DNA of 64,000 bases from Lepturacanthus savala (Eukaryota > Chordata > Actinopteri > Scombriformes > Trichiuridae). The notes under the pieces are model-generated. The model was not told where the DNA came from and made no database searches. It saw only the letters and a list, made by a program, of their open reading frames with translations. Made by a program: the position numbers and the translations under genes. Shown one piece after another: positions 51,701 to 64,000 of the stretch (position 1 is its first letter; every line of letters starts with the position of its first letter). The stretch covers positions 29,337,488 to 29,401,487 of the forward strand of contig CM060465.1 in assembly GCA_030544235.1 (NCBI GenBank). Reading direction: 5' to 3'.

Positions 51701-54700
51701 TTTTTATGTTTAAAAAGTAGATTTCAGGCTGAAACAAGCCAAGGGTTTGGAGCTGAAGGACTTGACCCATGTTGGATTTAAGAAATGGAACATACCCTGT
51801 GTTTCCTGTTTCTGAGGTTGTGGCTCTGCAACAGGCTTCTCCAAAGCAGCGGAGACCTTTGACTTTGACTGATGAAAACACAGCAAATCAGGTAAGGCAA
51901 ACTGGATAAGAAGCTAAAACATCTTTGAAACCATTAACATGTCTTTGGGATTAGGCGAAGCAGGTTAAAATGATAGTTAATCTTACAGCTCTTGTCGTCT
52001 TTTTAGGGATCTCTATTTGACGTAGACTCTGTGATGATTCGGTCATACTACGATGACGAGTCAGCATCCCACTCCTTAAAAAAAAAAATCTTTTTAATTT
52101 TGTATGTTTTGTAATATGCTTTGTATTTTCATATAATCACTATTAATTCCTTCTTCTTCTTTGTTGTTGTAGAGTCTCACTTCCAACCAAAACTGTGTGT
52201 TTTCAGTTAAACAGCCTGCCCTCACCTCCTCTTGTTGGCTGAGCGATTTCGCAGGTCCTGCAGACAATCTCTCCCATCTGAAATCAGGCTGTGTGCAGAA
52301 AGGGAAGGTGAGGAGGCCGAAGGAGAAAGGCTGTCCTTGGCAACGGACTCGTCACTGAAGAAGTCGGTGGGCAGGACGGCCACCAAGGCCTCGGGGAGCT
52401 GAGTGCCCAGACTGTTGTAGATATCTGCGAGCACCCTGGGGACAGCCGTCAGGAACCTGGCATGACACAGAAAGGCCTTTTTGTTAAAATCAATGGTTCG
52501 CATTACAATTCAATGCGGGTGTTGTGCAAGACGTCGCATTCAAACTTCGGAGTTTTTCATCCGTTTTGTTTTTAACTTTAAACCAAGAGCCGAGACAATT
52601 CTTGGAATGTTCTTGGAAAAAAAAAATACAAAAAATGGATCACATTCCCGCAGACCAAACCACTTACGCTGGCAGGACCTCTTCTTGAAGGAACTTTGCT
52701 AGGCAAACTGGGTCTTTTGTTAGGGAGATGATTCTGAGCATTTCAGCCACCTGGGAACAAGAGAGGTGTGAATTCATTTGTTTCTCTATTGTGCAGTCAA
52801 TGGATACCGATGCTAACAAACAGGTGTCAAACTGTAAATAAAAATATATTAAAAATGTTGGAATCTTTCATCACAATCTGTCATCCGTCTGAAAACATTT
52901 TTTTTCCTCCCCCCACAGTGTGGCTTGCAGAAGAGTGACAACATTGAGAAAACTATTATTTGTGGTCCCACTTAATTTTCTGTTATTTTGCTATTACACG
53001 AGGAAATACAAGGGCGCAAAATGAGAATCTCACCTCTTCTGCCATCTGATCAGCATCCAGTGAGTCAGTCGGCTCTGGGGACAGTCTGCACAAATCCAGC
53101 CTCAACAGCGCCTGAAGCTGGCACCTACAGGTGGAAACTTGTGTTAATGACACGTTATATACACCAACTGTGGAGTAAAATGATTTTATTAACCTTAATT
53201 TGTCAGGGCTGACCAGCCACACATGAACATGTACATACAATACACACTTATACACACTTTTTATACCAGGGAGAGAGTCAGCGGTTCAAGTGGCTCTTCC
53301 ATACACTCGGTTTGATATGTTTTGCAAACAAAATACAGAGACCGAAAAAAAACTCACTCTCTGACTTTGCTGTCAACATCAGCAGCAGTTCCATAGAGCT
53401 GTCTGATTGATTTGCTGGTCTTGAGCAGGTGCTGCTGGACAAACAGTGATGTCCTCCCCTGCAAAGTATCAAATGTTACACACATAAATTAACCACAATC
53501 CAAATGTTCTATCAGGTTTCGATGTATTACATTCTCCACATCGTATAAATGTCAAAGCTAGCAATCTATAAAAATGTGCCAACTGGCACATATGGACAAC
53601 TGAAATCACAATATATGTCATCTGTGTATAACATCTAAAAAAATTAATTAAGAATGACTAGTCTGCATAAGAACGGATCTTAATATAAATGTAGAGCTTT
53701 GCATGTTTCACCTCAACATCAGATTCTGTCACAAGGAAAGTTTTCACAGCCGACAGGAGCAGCTGGACACCGGTGAGGAGGGACGAGTCTCTCTCTGCCA
53801 CCGTCTTCACATAACTGGATTTCAGATGGGACAGCAGCTCTGCCTCACTGGTAAAACCTGGATAAGGGAAGAAGATTCATTATTCAAGTTAATACCTTCT
53901 AGATTTTGGGTTTAAGCATAAGGTAATTTAAGTTATTCTTCAACAAACACACGTGTGAAAAAGCTTATATGCCCCACATATATAAAACAAACTCCCAGAG
54001 AACTGCAGGTCTGCTGCAACTCTCACTAAATTAGTTTAAATTAATTAGCTAAATTAGTTTGTTTTTTATTTAAATTTTCAGATTTAATCTAATTAAGTTT
54101 TAGCTTCTGCTATTTCTGATTTTTTAATTTTAACTTTGTGATTTTCCCCTTTTTAATCAACCGTTTTTAAATTGTATCTTGATGCTTTAATTTTTTATGT
54201 AAAGCACCTTGTTGAAATGTGCTATACAAATAAACTTGCCTTGCAAAAAACATTCTGCCTATGGCTTAAAACTAACTTGTTCATACCACCTTGGACATAA
54301 AGGTCAGATACAGAACAGCACGGCTGTGTTATGATATTTTGACAGAGACACTCACACATGGCGTTGGCTCCTCCAGATTTGTTTCTGTCGCTTGACCGTC
54401 TCCTCCCCTGCTTGTCCGACCCCTTGACCTCCGCCTCCAACTGCTCGGCCTCAGCTTGGTTCTTCTGGGCTTTCACGTTGAGCCGAGCCACATTCAGCAT
54501 CTGCAGAGAGCGGCTCATCGTCTTCATCTTCTGCTTCACTGGAGTGCGTTGGGCACCACCTGCAGATCAAGAAGGGAAATGACACCAATGAATGGAAAAG
54601 AATATATGACGCCCTCTATGGAGTGAACTTTGACAGGGAAATTGTTTTACTGTTCATCTGACAATTAAAACAAAGGATGCCCATGCTTTTCTGAAAAATA

Positions 54701-57700
54701 TGCATTAGACTTTCTTACGTTTCTTGCCCCTCTTGTTGCCTGCACCCTGGGATGTCTGATACTGTTCAGACAGATCACTGATCAGCTCCTGCTGTAAGGC
54801 AGATGACTCCTCTTCTCTTTGCTCTGATGCTGCATGCAGCAACCTGCTCAAAATATAAGAAATACAACATCAGAACCATAGCAGTCACCCCTTATCATCA
54901 AGATTGAATGTGTTATAGAGGGTTTTCTATGGAAACCTTTATATAAACGTATAATAATTATAATTGTTATAAGTAGAAAAAAAAGATTGTGAGATTATAA
55001 TTCCCATACCTCAATGACTCCATTAAATGGGAACTCACTCCTGACTGATCCGACTGAGGGAACCAACTCTCCAATATGCCTGATGTCAGCGGACAATGGC
55101 TGACTTCCCGCTCGGCCCACTCAGGAACAGGATGATCGTTTAGCTGATCTGGGGAATAAAGAAAAAAAACAGCAATAAATAGCTGGCAATATAATACTGC
55201 ACACATTTAAAAAATAAAACTAAGCGGTGTGTGACAGGCAATTCACATTGAAACTCATTTATGTACTTTAAAATCTCATGATGACCCAGAATCTGGCAGC
55301 ATGCCTGGTCTTCAACCAGCTTAAACTAACATGTCACCCCATTGCTCATAACCTTACACCAGCTCCCAGTTGCTATCTGTTTCAAATTCAAAACCCTGAC
55401 ACTCAGTTAGAAAACAGCAACTAGAGCACCTGCTACCTGAACTCCCTCAGGTCTACACTGGGCCCTCCAGCACACTAAGGTCTGCCAAAGAGAGGGCCTG
55501 GTACTACCACAACATGAACCTTCTGTAGTTCCCTGGTGGTGGAATAAGTTACCAAACCACATTTGATCTGCAGAACTGCTTATTATTATGAATGGAAAAA
55601 AGTGTTTGGGAGGTTTCTTCTTCACTCTCCACCATATATATATTGCCTCTGAGCACTGCCTGTCGGCACCTGGGTCCTGTTGGACTCAAATTCAGACTGA
55701 GGGCTACATGTTTCTCTCTGGATTAGTTGTGTTTGTGTTGTATTATCTCTCAGATGTACATAACTTTAGCTACAAGTGTCTGCTAAGTGAAACTGTAAAC
55801 AGTTTGCCACAATCTAACAAGTAGTAGGTTTGCTATCTTATTTACTATTTCAATGCACACATGCATTAGGAAATTATGTGAGTGAATGTGTTGAATGAAA
55901 AACATTTATCATAATCACAGTAAGGGGTTGTCGTTCGTCCTATTAATTAGCTGCTGAATATCAAGAAGGCCGGTTTACTCTAATATTAGCATCCAAAAAT
56001 AGATGCCAGGGAGAAGAGGAGGAGACACAAAACACTGATAAGAAATTTGATGCAACACGGAAAGCGAGGAACTCTTTTGTTGAGGCCGTCATGGACAGTG
56101 AATGATAAACATCATCCCTGAAGATTTTTGGTTTAGTTTCTGTCTGTTGTGTTTTGGGAACACAGATAGGATTAATGGACTTAATGGACCTCTGCTGCAC
56201 ATCGGACAGTTCACAGCTTGTCAGGTATTATCCCTACTTAACTGAAACCAATACTACGCTCAATGCAGTTTAGTGAAAGACCAGGGACCAGGCAGAGTTC
56301 CTAACACTAAGAAACTGTCTGAAAATGTGAGTGTTAGCTGCTCCACATTTAAAGAATATTGTGTCTTCCACCTCCCTGTGATGGAAGGCTTCACGTTTGA
56401 ACGTTCACACCAACTATTAATCATTTCGATATCCTACCATAAGACCTTTTGATAAAATATATATTTTTCTTCAGTGTTAATATTACTATTCTGTACTTAC
56501 CATAAATACCGTCTGCATCCTCCTCCATGATGTCATATATTACTCCCAGAACACTGCTCACAACATCTGGTAAGTCAGAGGAGGTTTCAGCTGTGGCAGG
56601 GGCAATGAATTCAGCCGTGAGGAGCTGGTCGCTCTGAGGCTGAGGCTGGAGGACGGTGAGCAGAGCTGTGGAGTTTGACAAGGGGGAGAGGACCGCCGAG
56701 GACACCAGGCCGCTATCACTCACCTCAGCAAACTGGGGGAACAGCAAAAAGATGGAGTAAAGAAGAGCAGAAGAACTGAATCAGTACTGTCTACATTTTT
56801 TTTAATATTTCATTTTTAGTTTTCAATGTTTCTATATATGCAAAATAGGCCTGCCACATCACTTTAAATAGATTCTGATAATTTCTGAGAGAATATAAGA
56901 TTTTTTCAAGTTTGACCTTTTCTTAATCATGCATCAATATCAGCAGTATGTCTTAATAAGGAGATTTGTGGATCTAATGGGAGATCAATCCTAAAGCCTT
57001 GTTATGATCTCAGCAAAGTCATGCCACAATGTATTAAGTTTTGTACACCACCAAGTGCAGTGCAGGAATGATCCTTCTTCTGTGTTACATCTAAAACACA
57101 TGCTGGATATCTCAGGTTTCTATTTATGCAGTTTCTGTGGTGTAAGATAGGTTTGATGGAGAAAGCTATAGTAGGTCAGTCTATATCTGGAGTGATTAGT
57201 GGCAGTTAGACTTGTTTGACACATTTCAGATCAGAGCCCAGCACCTATTGTCACACCCATGTCAGATTACCATTTCTCCCTTGATTTATGAAAATATGGT
57301 TTTGGAGCATCATCCATCAAGAGATAATATGCTTTTGAAATAAGACGAGGTGTGTTACCCTCATGAAGTAGCCCCTCCAGGTTATTAAGCATGGCAAAAA
57401 TCATTTAAGATCCCAGAGCAGATCTAAGAAATGACCTTAACTTTAAATAAAGAATTCCTGCTGGGACAGTGTTTTTAATGAGACTATAAAGCACTATTTT
57501 GTGACCAGAGCATCCCAAAATAAATGTTTCAGACAACGCAAATGTAATTATCAACACCATATGTCTTTAACTATGATGTTTAGTGGGTGGATCTTGTGTA
57601 GAATAGTGCTGCTGTGTTTGGACGTCTCACCATGTGCAGAGCATGAGCAGAGAGGTCCCTGAGGAGATGCTGGAAGGCAGCAACTTCCTGGTCGCTGCTG

Positions 57701-59542
57701 CTGGAGCACTGAAGCACCCATGACTCTGTGGAGGTCTGTGCCATTGAGGAGGAATCCCAGCCCTGAAGAACTCCTTTCAGACACATTTCCACCGACACCG
57801 ACAGAAGTCTCTGCCTGCGAGACACTGGCTCTACCGTGACGACACAGCTCTGTATCGTATCACCTGGTTGGGTGAAGAGTAACAAAAGCAGATAATCGTT
57901 TGTCATTCTGTTAATAGGTTGAATGTGCTGCCTCTGTTTATCATTGCCCTGATGTGTATTGTCCATGTAATTCAATTTTGTTCTATTATCTTGATTTTTT
58001 ATGTTACTACAGACATGATACATTTTTATAAATTCCCACATTCTTGTTACTCATACTACAATAGCAAATAGTACATTGACAAAATTAGGATTTACAGTAT
58101 ATAGACTCAAGATTATTCTGTAACACTATTTAAACTACAGATCACATGAACAGTTGTAAAAACTGTAGTATGTATATATGGGACAATGTCAAAATTGACA
58201 TGTGTTGTAATCCTAAAAACTTGGTACCAGATAGTTTACCCGTCTTAAAAAGGATAACATTTCATCGGTTGTTACCGATTGACCAAATACTGTGTTATTA
58301 TGCTGCAAACCAATTCCCACCCTAACGTATGCTGATAAAAGAGCGGCACAAACTGGGTCTAGTTTGAGTTGTGTGCATCTAATGCATCGTCCCATAAGTT
58401 TTTAAAAGTTCCCTTGACTGTTACCAACCTTGCCCCAAACGCAAAACTCCCTTTGTGACAGGAAAAGCCAGGCGGTGCAGACTTTCAGAACACAGCAGGT
58501 ATCCAATGCTGGACCTGAATGGAAAGGTGTCTCTCCCGAAGCTGGAATCGGACTTCTGAGCACAGCAGAGGTTCAGCAGGGAGACCACTGGAATCACTTT
58601 GCCACCCAAATTCACCAGCACCTCAGCTAGCTTGTTGAAGCCAAGATGATCCTCACATTTCATAACCTGTGATGATACAAATGGTCAGTGTTGCTTTTTT
58701 GCACGTTGGCAGCTGATTATTGTTACTAATATTTTATGTTTATAACAATACTAAACATCTGAACATGTTTTCTATGACTTTGCTTGATAGAAAAGGATGG
58801 TAGGACTTTTTGCAGGTGTTTTTGATAATATTTGCTTAAATGCTTCAGTATTAAACGATCTACTCACCTGCACATGTGATCTACTGTCAATCCAGTGCAG
58901 CACAACCTCCTTCTGAATCAGCATGTCGTGAAGACCTCTGGATATAATGTGTTCTGACACATCTGTATGCACACCATGGTTTCTCAAAGAGAGGTAGTCC
59001 ACAAGTTGTGTCCATGTTCGTGGACACTCTGACACAATAAACACCACATTCCTCCTGTCGCTCGACAAATCCTCCTCCTGTGAAACGCTTGATTTTCCAA
59101 TCCGGCTCGACTTCCTCGGCCTCAGGGACAGCTTGGTGGGAGAGGTGATGTCTGGTCTGTCCCACTGGAAGTCCAGCAGGGTTTCTTTGAGTGCGCTTTG
59201 AACTGAAGCGGATTGATTGGGTTGCTGTTTCTGCTGAGAATGGCACAGTTTATCCTTCGTGTCAAACTTGGAGTCAAACTCGATTTCAAAGTCCTCAAAT
59301 GTTTTGTGGCGAAGCTCCTTGAAGTCTGATCCCCTTGATATGAGGCCGGCATTGCGGCCAGTTTTAGATTGGAAGAATTTATAACCCCAGCGCACTTTCT
59401 CGAATCCATGCTTGTAGCCGAAATGCAGTAGAATTTGTAGTATTCCTCGTTTCAAGAGATGGTTTCTGACTTCCAGCTGATCGACTGACTGCTGATCTCC
59501 ATAATCCACATCGATAACAAACACCAAGTTGGGTAAAGCCAT
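45727..59542 (-). CDS. ticrr: Treslin / TopBP1-interacting checkpoint and replication regulator (1876 aa, 21 coding exons)
   Basis: Exons: 59542-58868, 58666-58429, 57863-57631, 56732-56501, 55148-55010, 54843-54719, 54559-54356, 53857-53712, 53458-53358, 53124-53034, 52750-52668, 52456-52226, 52074-51987, 51868-51796, 51417-51286, 51093-51003, 50885-50827, 50555-50278, 49697-47531, 47199-47071, 45842-45727; 5631 nt in frame. Treslin, the vertebrate Sld3 counterpart, binds MTBP and TopBP1 to load CDC45 at origins under CDK control. Landmarks: N-terminal domain from MALPNLVFVIDVDYG, KMLNVARLNVKAQK-like block at about 555-580, LPTDFFSDES at about 785, EVTKVRRNLFN at 887, and CDK sites ETP (T943) and EESP (S974) equivalent to human T969 and S1001. 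The single 2.2-kb exon encodes a disordered, S/TP-rich region; the end is basic (RRSSKGKTYSRKRLL). The first ATG is at 59542; the codon at 59554 is TTG. Confidence 0.95.
54060..54245 (+). mobile_element. LINE 3'-tail fragment in a ticrr intron
   Basis: TGTAAAGCACCTTGTTGAAATG then GCTATACAAATAAACTTGCC close this stretch; the preceding AT-rich text (TTTGTGATTTTCCCC) also resembles 27650-27680 and 29150-29170. Antisense to ticrr. Confidence 0.45.
55265..55815 (+). mobile_element. Degraded LINE 3' end in a ticrr intron
   Basis: In the plus frames, broken by stops and shifts, one can read fragments typical of the C-terminus of fish LINE reverse transcriptases: NLAACLVFNQLKLTCHPIAH-like, ARAWYYHNM-like, and LWNKLP-type sequence around the words CCTGGTGGTGGAATAAGTTA. 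It is a dead fragment, antisense to ticrr. Class (L2/CR1/Rex-like) is a guess. Confidence 0.5.
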
Positions 59543-59599
59543 GCCGTCACTCAACGATAAGCCATGAAAACAGGTCAGCCTTGATCAAATTTACCCACA

Positions 59600-60060
59600 A
59601 GCCAGTAAGTTAACTGTTAAACATGCTGACCTTCCGACGTGTCGCTCATTGTGTGTAGAAACAGAGACGCCATTTACAGCTGCTGACGTTAGCTATCTTC
59701 ATGTTTCTATGCTAACCCTGGTTAGCTTCACTTAGCGTGACACGGGTTGAATTCTTTTTTGAAGTAACTTGACACGTACGGAATTAAATAAACATGCCCG
59801 GTCTTATTCTGCTATTATTAAGGCTTCTTAAGGTTTAAAACAGCGATATTCGCATGCCGATACTCTCCTGCATTCGCCATTTTCTCGCAGCAGTCCGTCC
59901 TTAACCGTTCGCGCTCCTTGAACAAGAACCTGCCCCTTTGCTGGGATTGGTCGTATCCCGTGGCAACAAGCACCTCATTGGTCCAAAATACGGGGTAAAC
60001 TAACCGGTGATTCGCCACAAGTCCGCATACTAACTTTTTATTGGTCAAATGCGACGTCAA
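59600..60060 (-). promoter_or_regulatory. ticrr: ticrr 5' leader and promoter with three CCAAT boxes
   Basis: Minus-strand CCAAT boxes at 59946-59950, 59977-59981 and 60040-60044 (spacings 31 and 63 bp) lie above the coding start; a CRE-like TTGACGTCG is at about 60051-60059. NF-Y boxes at about 31-bp spacing are usual in cell-cycle promoters. Two short upstream frames begin at ATG 59880 (20 codons) and ATG 59650 (10 codons), if both are in the leader. The transcription start is unknown. Confidence 0.5.
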
Positions 60061-62490
60061 TCAAATCTTGGACAAACTTTGTATTAAACGTGACAGCGCG
60101 ATGAATGGCAGGCAACAACTGCATTTAATTTTTAAACCAGTGTGTAGGAAAATAGTCTATGGAAAATATACAGGGCAACGTACTCGGATCTTTTATTTTA
60201 GTAAAATACTACAAAATTTTGTCGTCTAAAACTAATCATTAGCAAGTGAAAGTACTGAATTAAAAATGTTACTTTAGAAAAAGTACACAAATACCAGTAA
60301 AATATACTTAAAGTATCAAAAGTAAAATCACTCCTTATGCAGACTATGTTATAATATAATAGTATATTATACTACTTGTTTTAATCAATATCTGAGAGCA
60401 TTCTAATGTTTTAGTTAATGTGAGATACTTTTGATAGACTGATATTAATAGTAATGTATCATAATAGGCTATGTGGCACCTTTCAAACAAAATGCATGGC
60501 AAATTAAAACATATGTACAAATACAGTACATCATTCTGGTATATGACTGTTAAACATTCAAGTTTAGAAACAAGATAATAAAACAAGATCACACCCTTGA
60601 CTGGAAGGTGGCTGGAGGTTGAAATATGCAATAAAATTTGACTCTATAACAAGTATGTGCAAAAACACATCATAATAAAATTATAGAAATATGTTTATTA
60701 TTTGAATGAATATTTAACTGAATGGTGGAGTTAAGGTGTTGGATCACAGGTCAAATATTTTAGGACTGGGGAAATAAAATGACTGTTCTACTTAGTTTGC
60801 TCTATGAATCAAGAAATGAGACTAAATTAAAAATGGGCAAATGTTTGAGTCAGTTTTTTGCTTTTATTGTTTTGTTTTTTTCATCATGTTGGTCCAGTGA
60901 TGACGCAAAGCACTGAGAACATGGCGTTCTCAACCAATCTGTGTCTCACTGCCTAAAATGGAAAAAAAAAACAACTTGCTTTCAGGACAACAATGGCTTT
61001 GATCTGGAGGTCTGGGTTCTCTCAGTGGTTTTCATTGTTCTCTCAAGTTTAAAGTAGCGTAGAATACAATAATATAGTGTGTCTGTAGACCAGAAAAATG
61101 CCCATATAATGTTGTCTTTGTCCTCAGTGTTGGTTTTTATCAATTGAAAAAAAGCATGTGTTACATGTTCAAATTTTACAGGTAGACAATGCATAATATT
61201 CATCTTGTGTGATTTAATCAGAGATTATATAGTTTCAAATATTGCTAATAAATGATGCTGCAGTAAAGTGTAGTTATACACACTGCATATATCTGCATGT
61301 GGTGTTCTTGCAGCTGTTCTCATTGAAATACCAGCAAAAAAAATGCAAATCATTAAAGCTGGCATATTTCAAATGCATGCACCTGGTTTATTTGATTTTC
61401 ATGTAGATGAGGTGATTGAGTATCTTTATCTTTCTACCTGGTTCTGGAGGACGAATCACAAAAAGAGGGGAAAAAAATGAAGGAAATAAACCATTGGGAG
61501 AGGAGGCAGTGTATGTGGGTCACCTTCTGTTTTGCATCCGTAATCACGCCCTTTCTACAGCACCAGGGGGAGATGAAGAGCTCCTGAAAGCTTTGAAATA
61601 GAAAGAGATGAAAGCAGCTCGCTGAATGGTGGAGGCTCTGCTTTCTGAGTCCCACCAGGCAGACCCTTAAATCATGAGACCAGGATGTAGGTCACAGGAA
61701 TGTTTTCAGGAACATGTTGCTGTTAAGACACCAAACATGCAACACAGCAACATCACACACGCAAACAGGCACGCTTCTACTGATGTTGGTTTTCTCCAGG
61801 TCACCAACCGCGATTCATCTTTTCCAGGGGTTGAAGTTCACGTGTAACAACTTGTGAAAAATTTTCATCCACCTGGTGTTTCAATCAAGTGGTTCAATAC
61901 TATAATAAAATACAATAAAGTACCTGAACAACTACTGGATAGATTGATATGACAGTCATGTTCCCCAGAAGTATGACATTTATAGTAAGTTCATGATACC
62001 ACTTCATACTTGTGATATAAGTATTTACTTACTTTCTGATTTTACTACTTCTAGGTATGTGTTTGGGCAAAAGGAACATTTTTGTTTGAGTCTATAAACT
62101 AGCGACATTTCCCTCAAATTCCAAATAAAGTATTATCATTTAGAGCATTTATTTGCAGATAATGACAAAAAAGATGCAATGTTTTCAGACCTCAAACAAT
62201 GCAAAGAAACAAGATCAAATTCATTTTAAAACAACATAATACTCATGTTTACACTTAAGAAGAGTTCAGAAATCAATATTTGGTGCAATAACCCTTATTT
62301 TTAATCCCAGCTTTCATGTTTCTTGACATGCTCTCCACAGTCTTTACCATTGTTCTTGGGTGACTTTATTCCACTCCTGGCTCCTCTTTAAGCAGAATGA
62401 GGTGTTCATGTGTTGGAATTCAACAGACGCTGGAATGGAATGGCTGGAGATGCTGATTTCAGAAAAAAAATGCAGTGGGCTCTTTTTTTT
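60061..62490. other. Intergenic DNA above ticrr
   Basis: AT-rich, with only short ORFs that look random. 62100-62496 and 62888-63010 seem to be the two halves of an older repeat split by the SINE. I see no gene. Confidence 0.45.
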
Positions 62491-62509
62491 CTAGAGCTGT
62501 ATATCTTGC

Positions 62510-62874
62510 GGGGCGACACGGTGGAGCAGGGGTTAGCGCTGTTGCCTCACAGCAAGAAGGTCGCAGGTTCAAGACCTCCTTGGTCCTGGGTCTGGGACCT
62601 TTCTGTGTGGAGTTTGCATGTTCTCCCCGTGTCTGCGTGGGTTTTCACCAGGTACTCCGGCTTCCTCCCACAGTCCAAAAACATGCTGAGGTTAATTGGA
62701 GACTCTAAATTGCCCATAGGTGTGAGTGTGTGAGTGAATGGTGTGTGTGCCCCACGATTGGCTGGCGACCATCTGGGGTGTATTCCTGCCTCTCGCCGTA
62801 ACGCGCTGGGATTGGCTCCAGCAGACCATGTGACCCTAATGAGGAATAAGCAGGTATAGAAAATGACTGACTGA
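62510..62874 (+). mobile_element. Complete tRNA-derived SINE with 13-bp target-site duplications
   Basis: The 365-bp element begins GGGGCGACACGGTGGAGCAG, has a B-box-like GGTTCAAGACC at 62566-62576 and an A-box-like TGGAGCAGGGG at 62522-62532, a conserved body (GTGTGGAGTTTGCATGTTCT) and a short (CTGA)n tail. CTGTATATCTTGC flanks it at 62497-62509 and 62875-62887. It is the source of the orientation and full length for the copies at 35081 and 41193. It interrupts an older repeat-like sequence. Confidence 0.9.
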
Positions 62875-62899
62875 CTGTATATCTTGCAGTATTCACATT

Positions 62900-64000
62900 A
62901 TTTACAGTTTTCTGAGAATTAGAACCTTGCATTCTTCTAGAATAGCCTGTTTGACTATTCACAAAATAATGTGAAAGTGACTGAAACACAAACAGTGAAG
63001 CCCGTCACATCATCTCAAATCACTCAGTCAAGGTATTTTCACCTTATTTGATGCTAATCTGGTAAATGCACACAATTTGCAACCAAGGTGCTTGTGATTT
63101 GGATGTAAGATTAGTATAAATTTAGCTAAATTCTCTCATATTTACATCTACCAATACCTTTTAGATTTGATGTCATTAGTTTTTTAAATATTACATCAGC
63201 TTGTGGAGATCATTGCATAATCATAAATACATTGCTATAAATGCCAATAGATCTTTATCAAAACACAATTAGATGGAGTGTGTGTTTCAGAAATGTTCCA
63301 AACACACAGTAGCAGCAACAGGCTGCGTAATGTTTTCCAGGCTGTGCGTGGAATCCTTGTGTTCTGGATTTTCAGGGAAGATTTTTTATTATTTGTATAT
63401 GCACATCACTAGAATAACCTTGCCAAGATATAAAATACGTGTTTTTTACACCATTAAAGTCACAGTGGAAACATTTTTTTCCATCCAACCCTAAAAATAA
63501 ATCTACAGTATTTGCCCCTGTGGCTCCGTCTCCCAGCTGGTGTTTGTAATATAAACAAGGCGGGGAACTGGCGTGTGTCTAAGACATTTTGTTTTGGGGA
63601 CATTTCGTATGAGTGTGAAGCTCAATTATGAAATATGAATCTAAATATATCTATGCGTGTTTGTGTTGAGAATCGGTGCAGTTGATTCTATCGCCTTAAG
63701 GCGCTGGTTCCTGAGGTGGACAAATAAAAAAAGAGACAGTATTAGTATTTGTTGTGTTTCTCTTTAACCACAATCTCAGCTCTGATTATTTTTTCTATAT
63801 TATACGTGCACTTATAAGGGTGGATAGAAATCCTACGTGATCATAGCAAAATAAATAACTATCCACAAATTGAATAGCAATAAGTTGCTAAGACCAGGAT
63901 AACAACGTGTACAGCTTGTTTTAGGCTATATTTCCAATATACATCAGCTGTCTCTAATTTAAAACCCAGTTTATCAGAGTCCTGTATGATTTATTAGGCG
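62900..64000. other. Intergenic DNA at the right edge
   Basis: No ORF, RNA gene or clear mobile element was recognised here. A neighbouring gene beyond the window cannot be judged. Confidence 0.45.

Noticed and set aside
53847..53857. Acceptor at 53848 for the ticrr exon 53857-53712
   Set aside because: The acceptor at 53858 keeps frame with the consensus donor ATGT|GTGAGT of the previous exon and restores FTSEAELLS, which fits human treslin better.
59543..59554. Upstream start for ticrr (four extra residues)
   Set aside because: The codon at 59554 is TTG; the first ATG in frame is at 59542.

Overview
The window is vertebrate nuclear DNA, almost certainly from a teleost fish. Intron-rich genes have GT-AG junctions, the encoded proteins are vertebrate-type, and the non-coding DNA is AT-rich and full of fish-style MITEs, SINEs, LINE tails and microsatellites. 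I see no prokaryotic operons, CRISPR arrays, tRNA or rRNA genes.

Four protein-coding genes could be assembled exon by exon, all on the minus strand. They are aen (apoptosis-enhancing nuclease, coding 4981-7384, 3 coding exons, 343 aa), pdia3 (ERp57 disulfide isomerase, 10376-17023, 13 exons, 498 aa), ckmt1 (mitochondrial creatine kinase, 23416-40043, 9 exons, 415 aa) and ticrr (treslin, 45727-59542, 21 coding exons, 1876 aa). Every exon join keeps frame and every coding sum is a multiple of three, so all four look intact. Their human counterparts lie in two separate parts of chromosome 15 (15q15 for PDIA3/CKMT1, 15q26 for AEN/TICRR), so this is a compact fish linkage group. The genes do not form a pathway: they act in p53-linked nucleolysis, ER glycoprotein folding, mitochondrial phosphagen metabolism and replication-origin firing.

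Layout: 1-4980 is intergenic with a CA microsatellite and two transposon-like repeats. 4981 to about 8900 is aen with a promoter holding a near-perfect p53 element and three evenly spaced CCAAT boxes. About 9870-17250 is pdia3 with an ERSE-like promoter motif. 17250-22640 is intergenic with a 39-copy 17-bp minisatellite, a possible solo LTR and a Tc1-like MITE. 22650-40250 is ckmt1 with large repeat-filled introns. 40250-45390 is intergenic with a long (TA)n tract. 45390-60050 is ticrr. 60060-64000 is intergenic with a complete tRNA-derived SINE flanked by 13-bp target-site duplications.

I did not find a new multi-gene system. The most useful leads are regulatory (p53 element and overlapping upstream ORF of aen, ERSE-like motif and unusual KIEL tail of pdia3), repeat-based (the indel-free minisatellite, a five-copy unclassified element, a nested foldback element), and the conserved TopBP1-binding CDK sites in ticrr.
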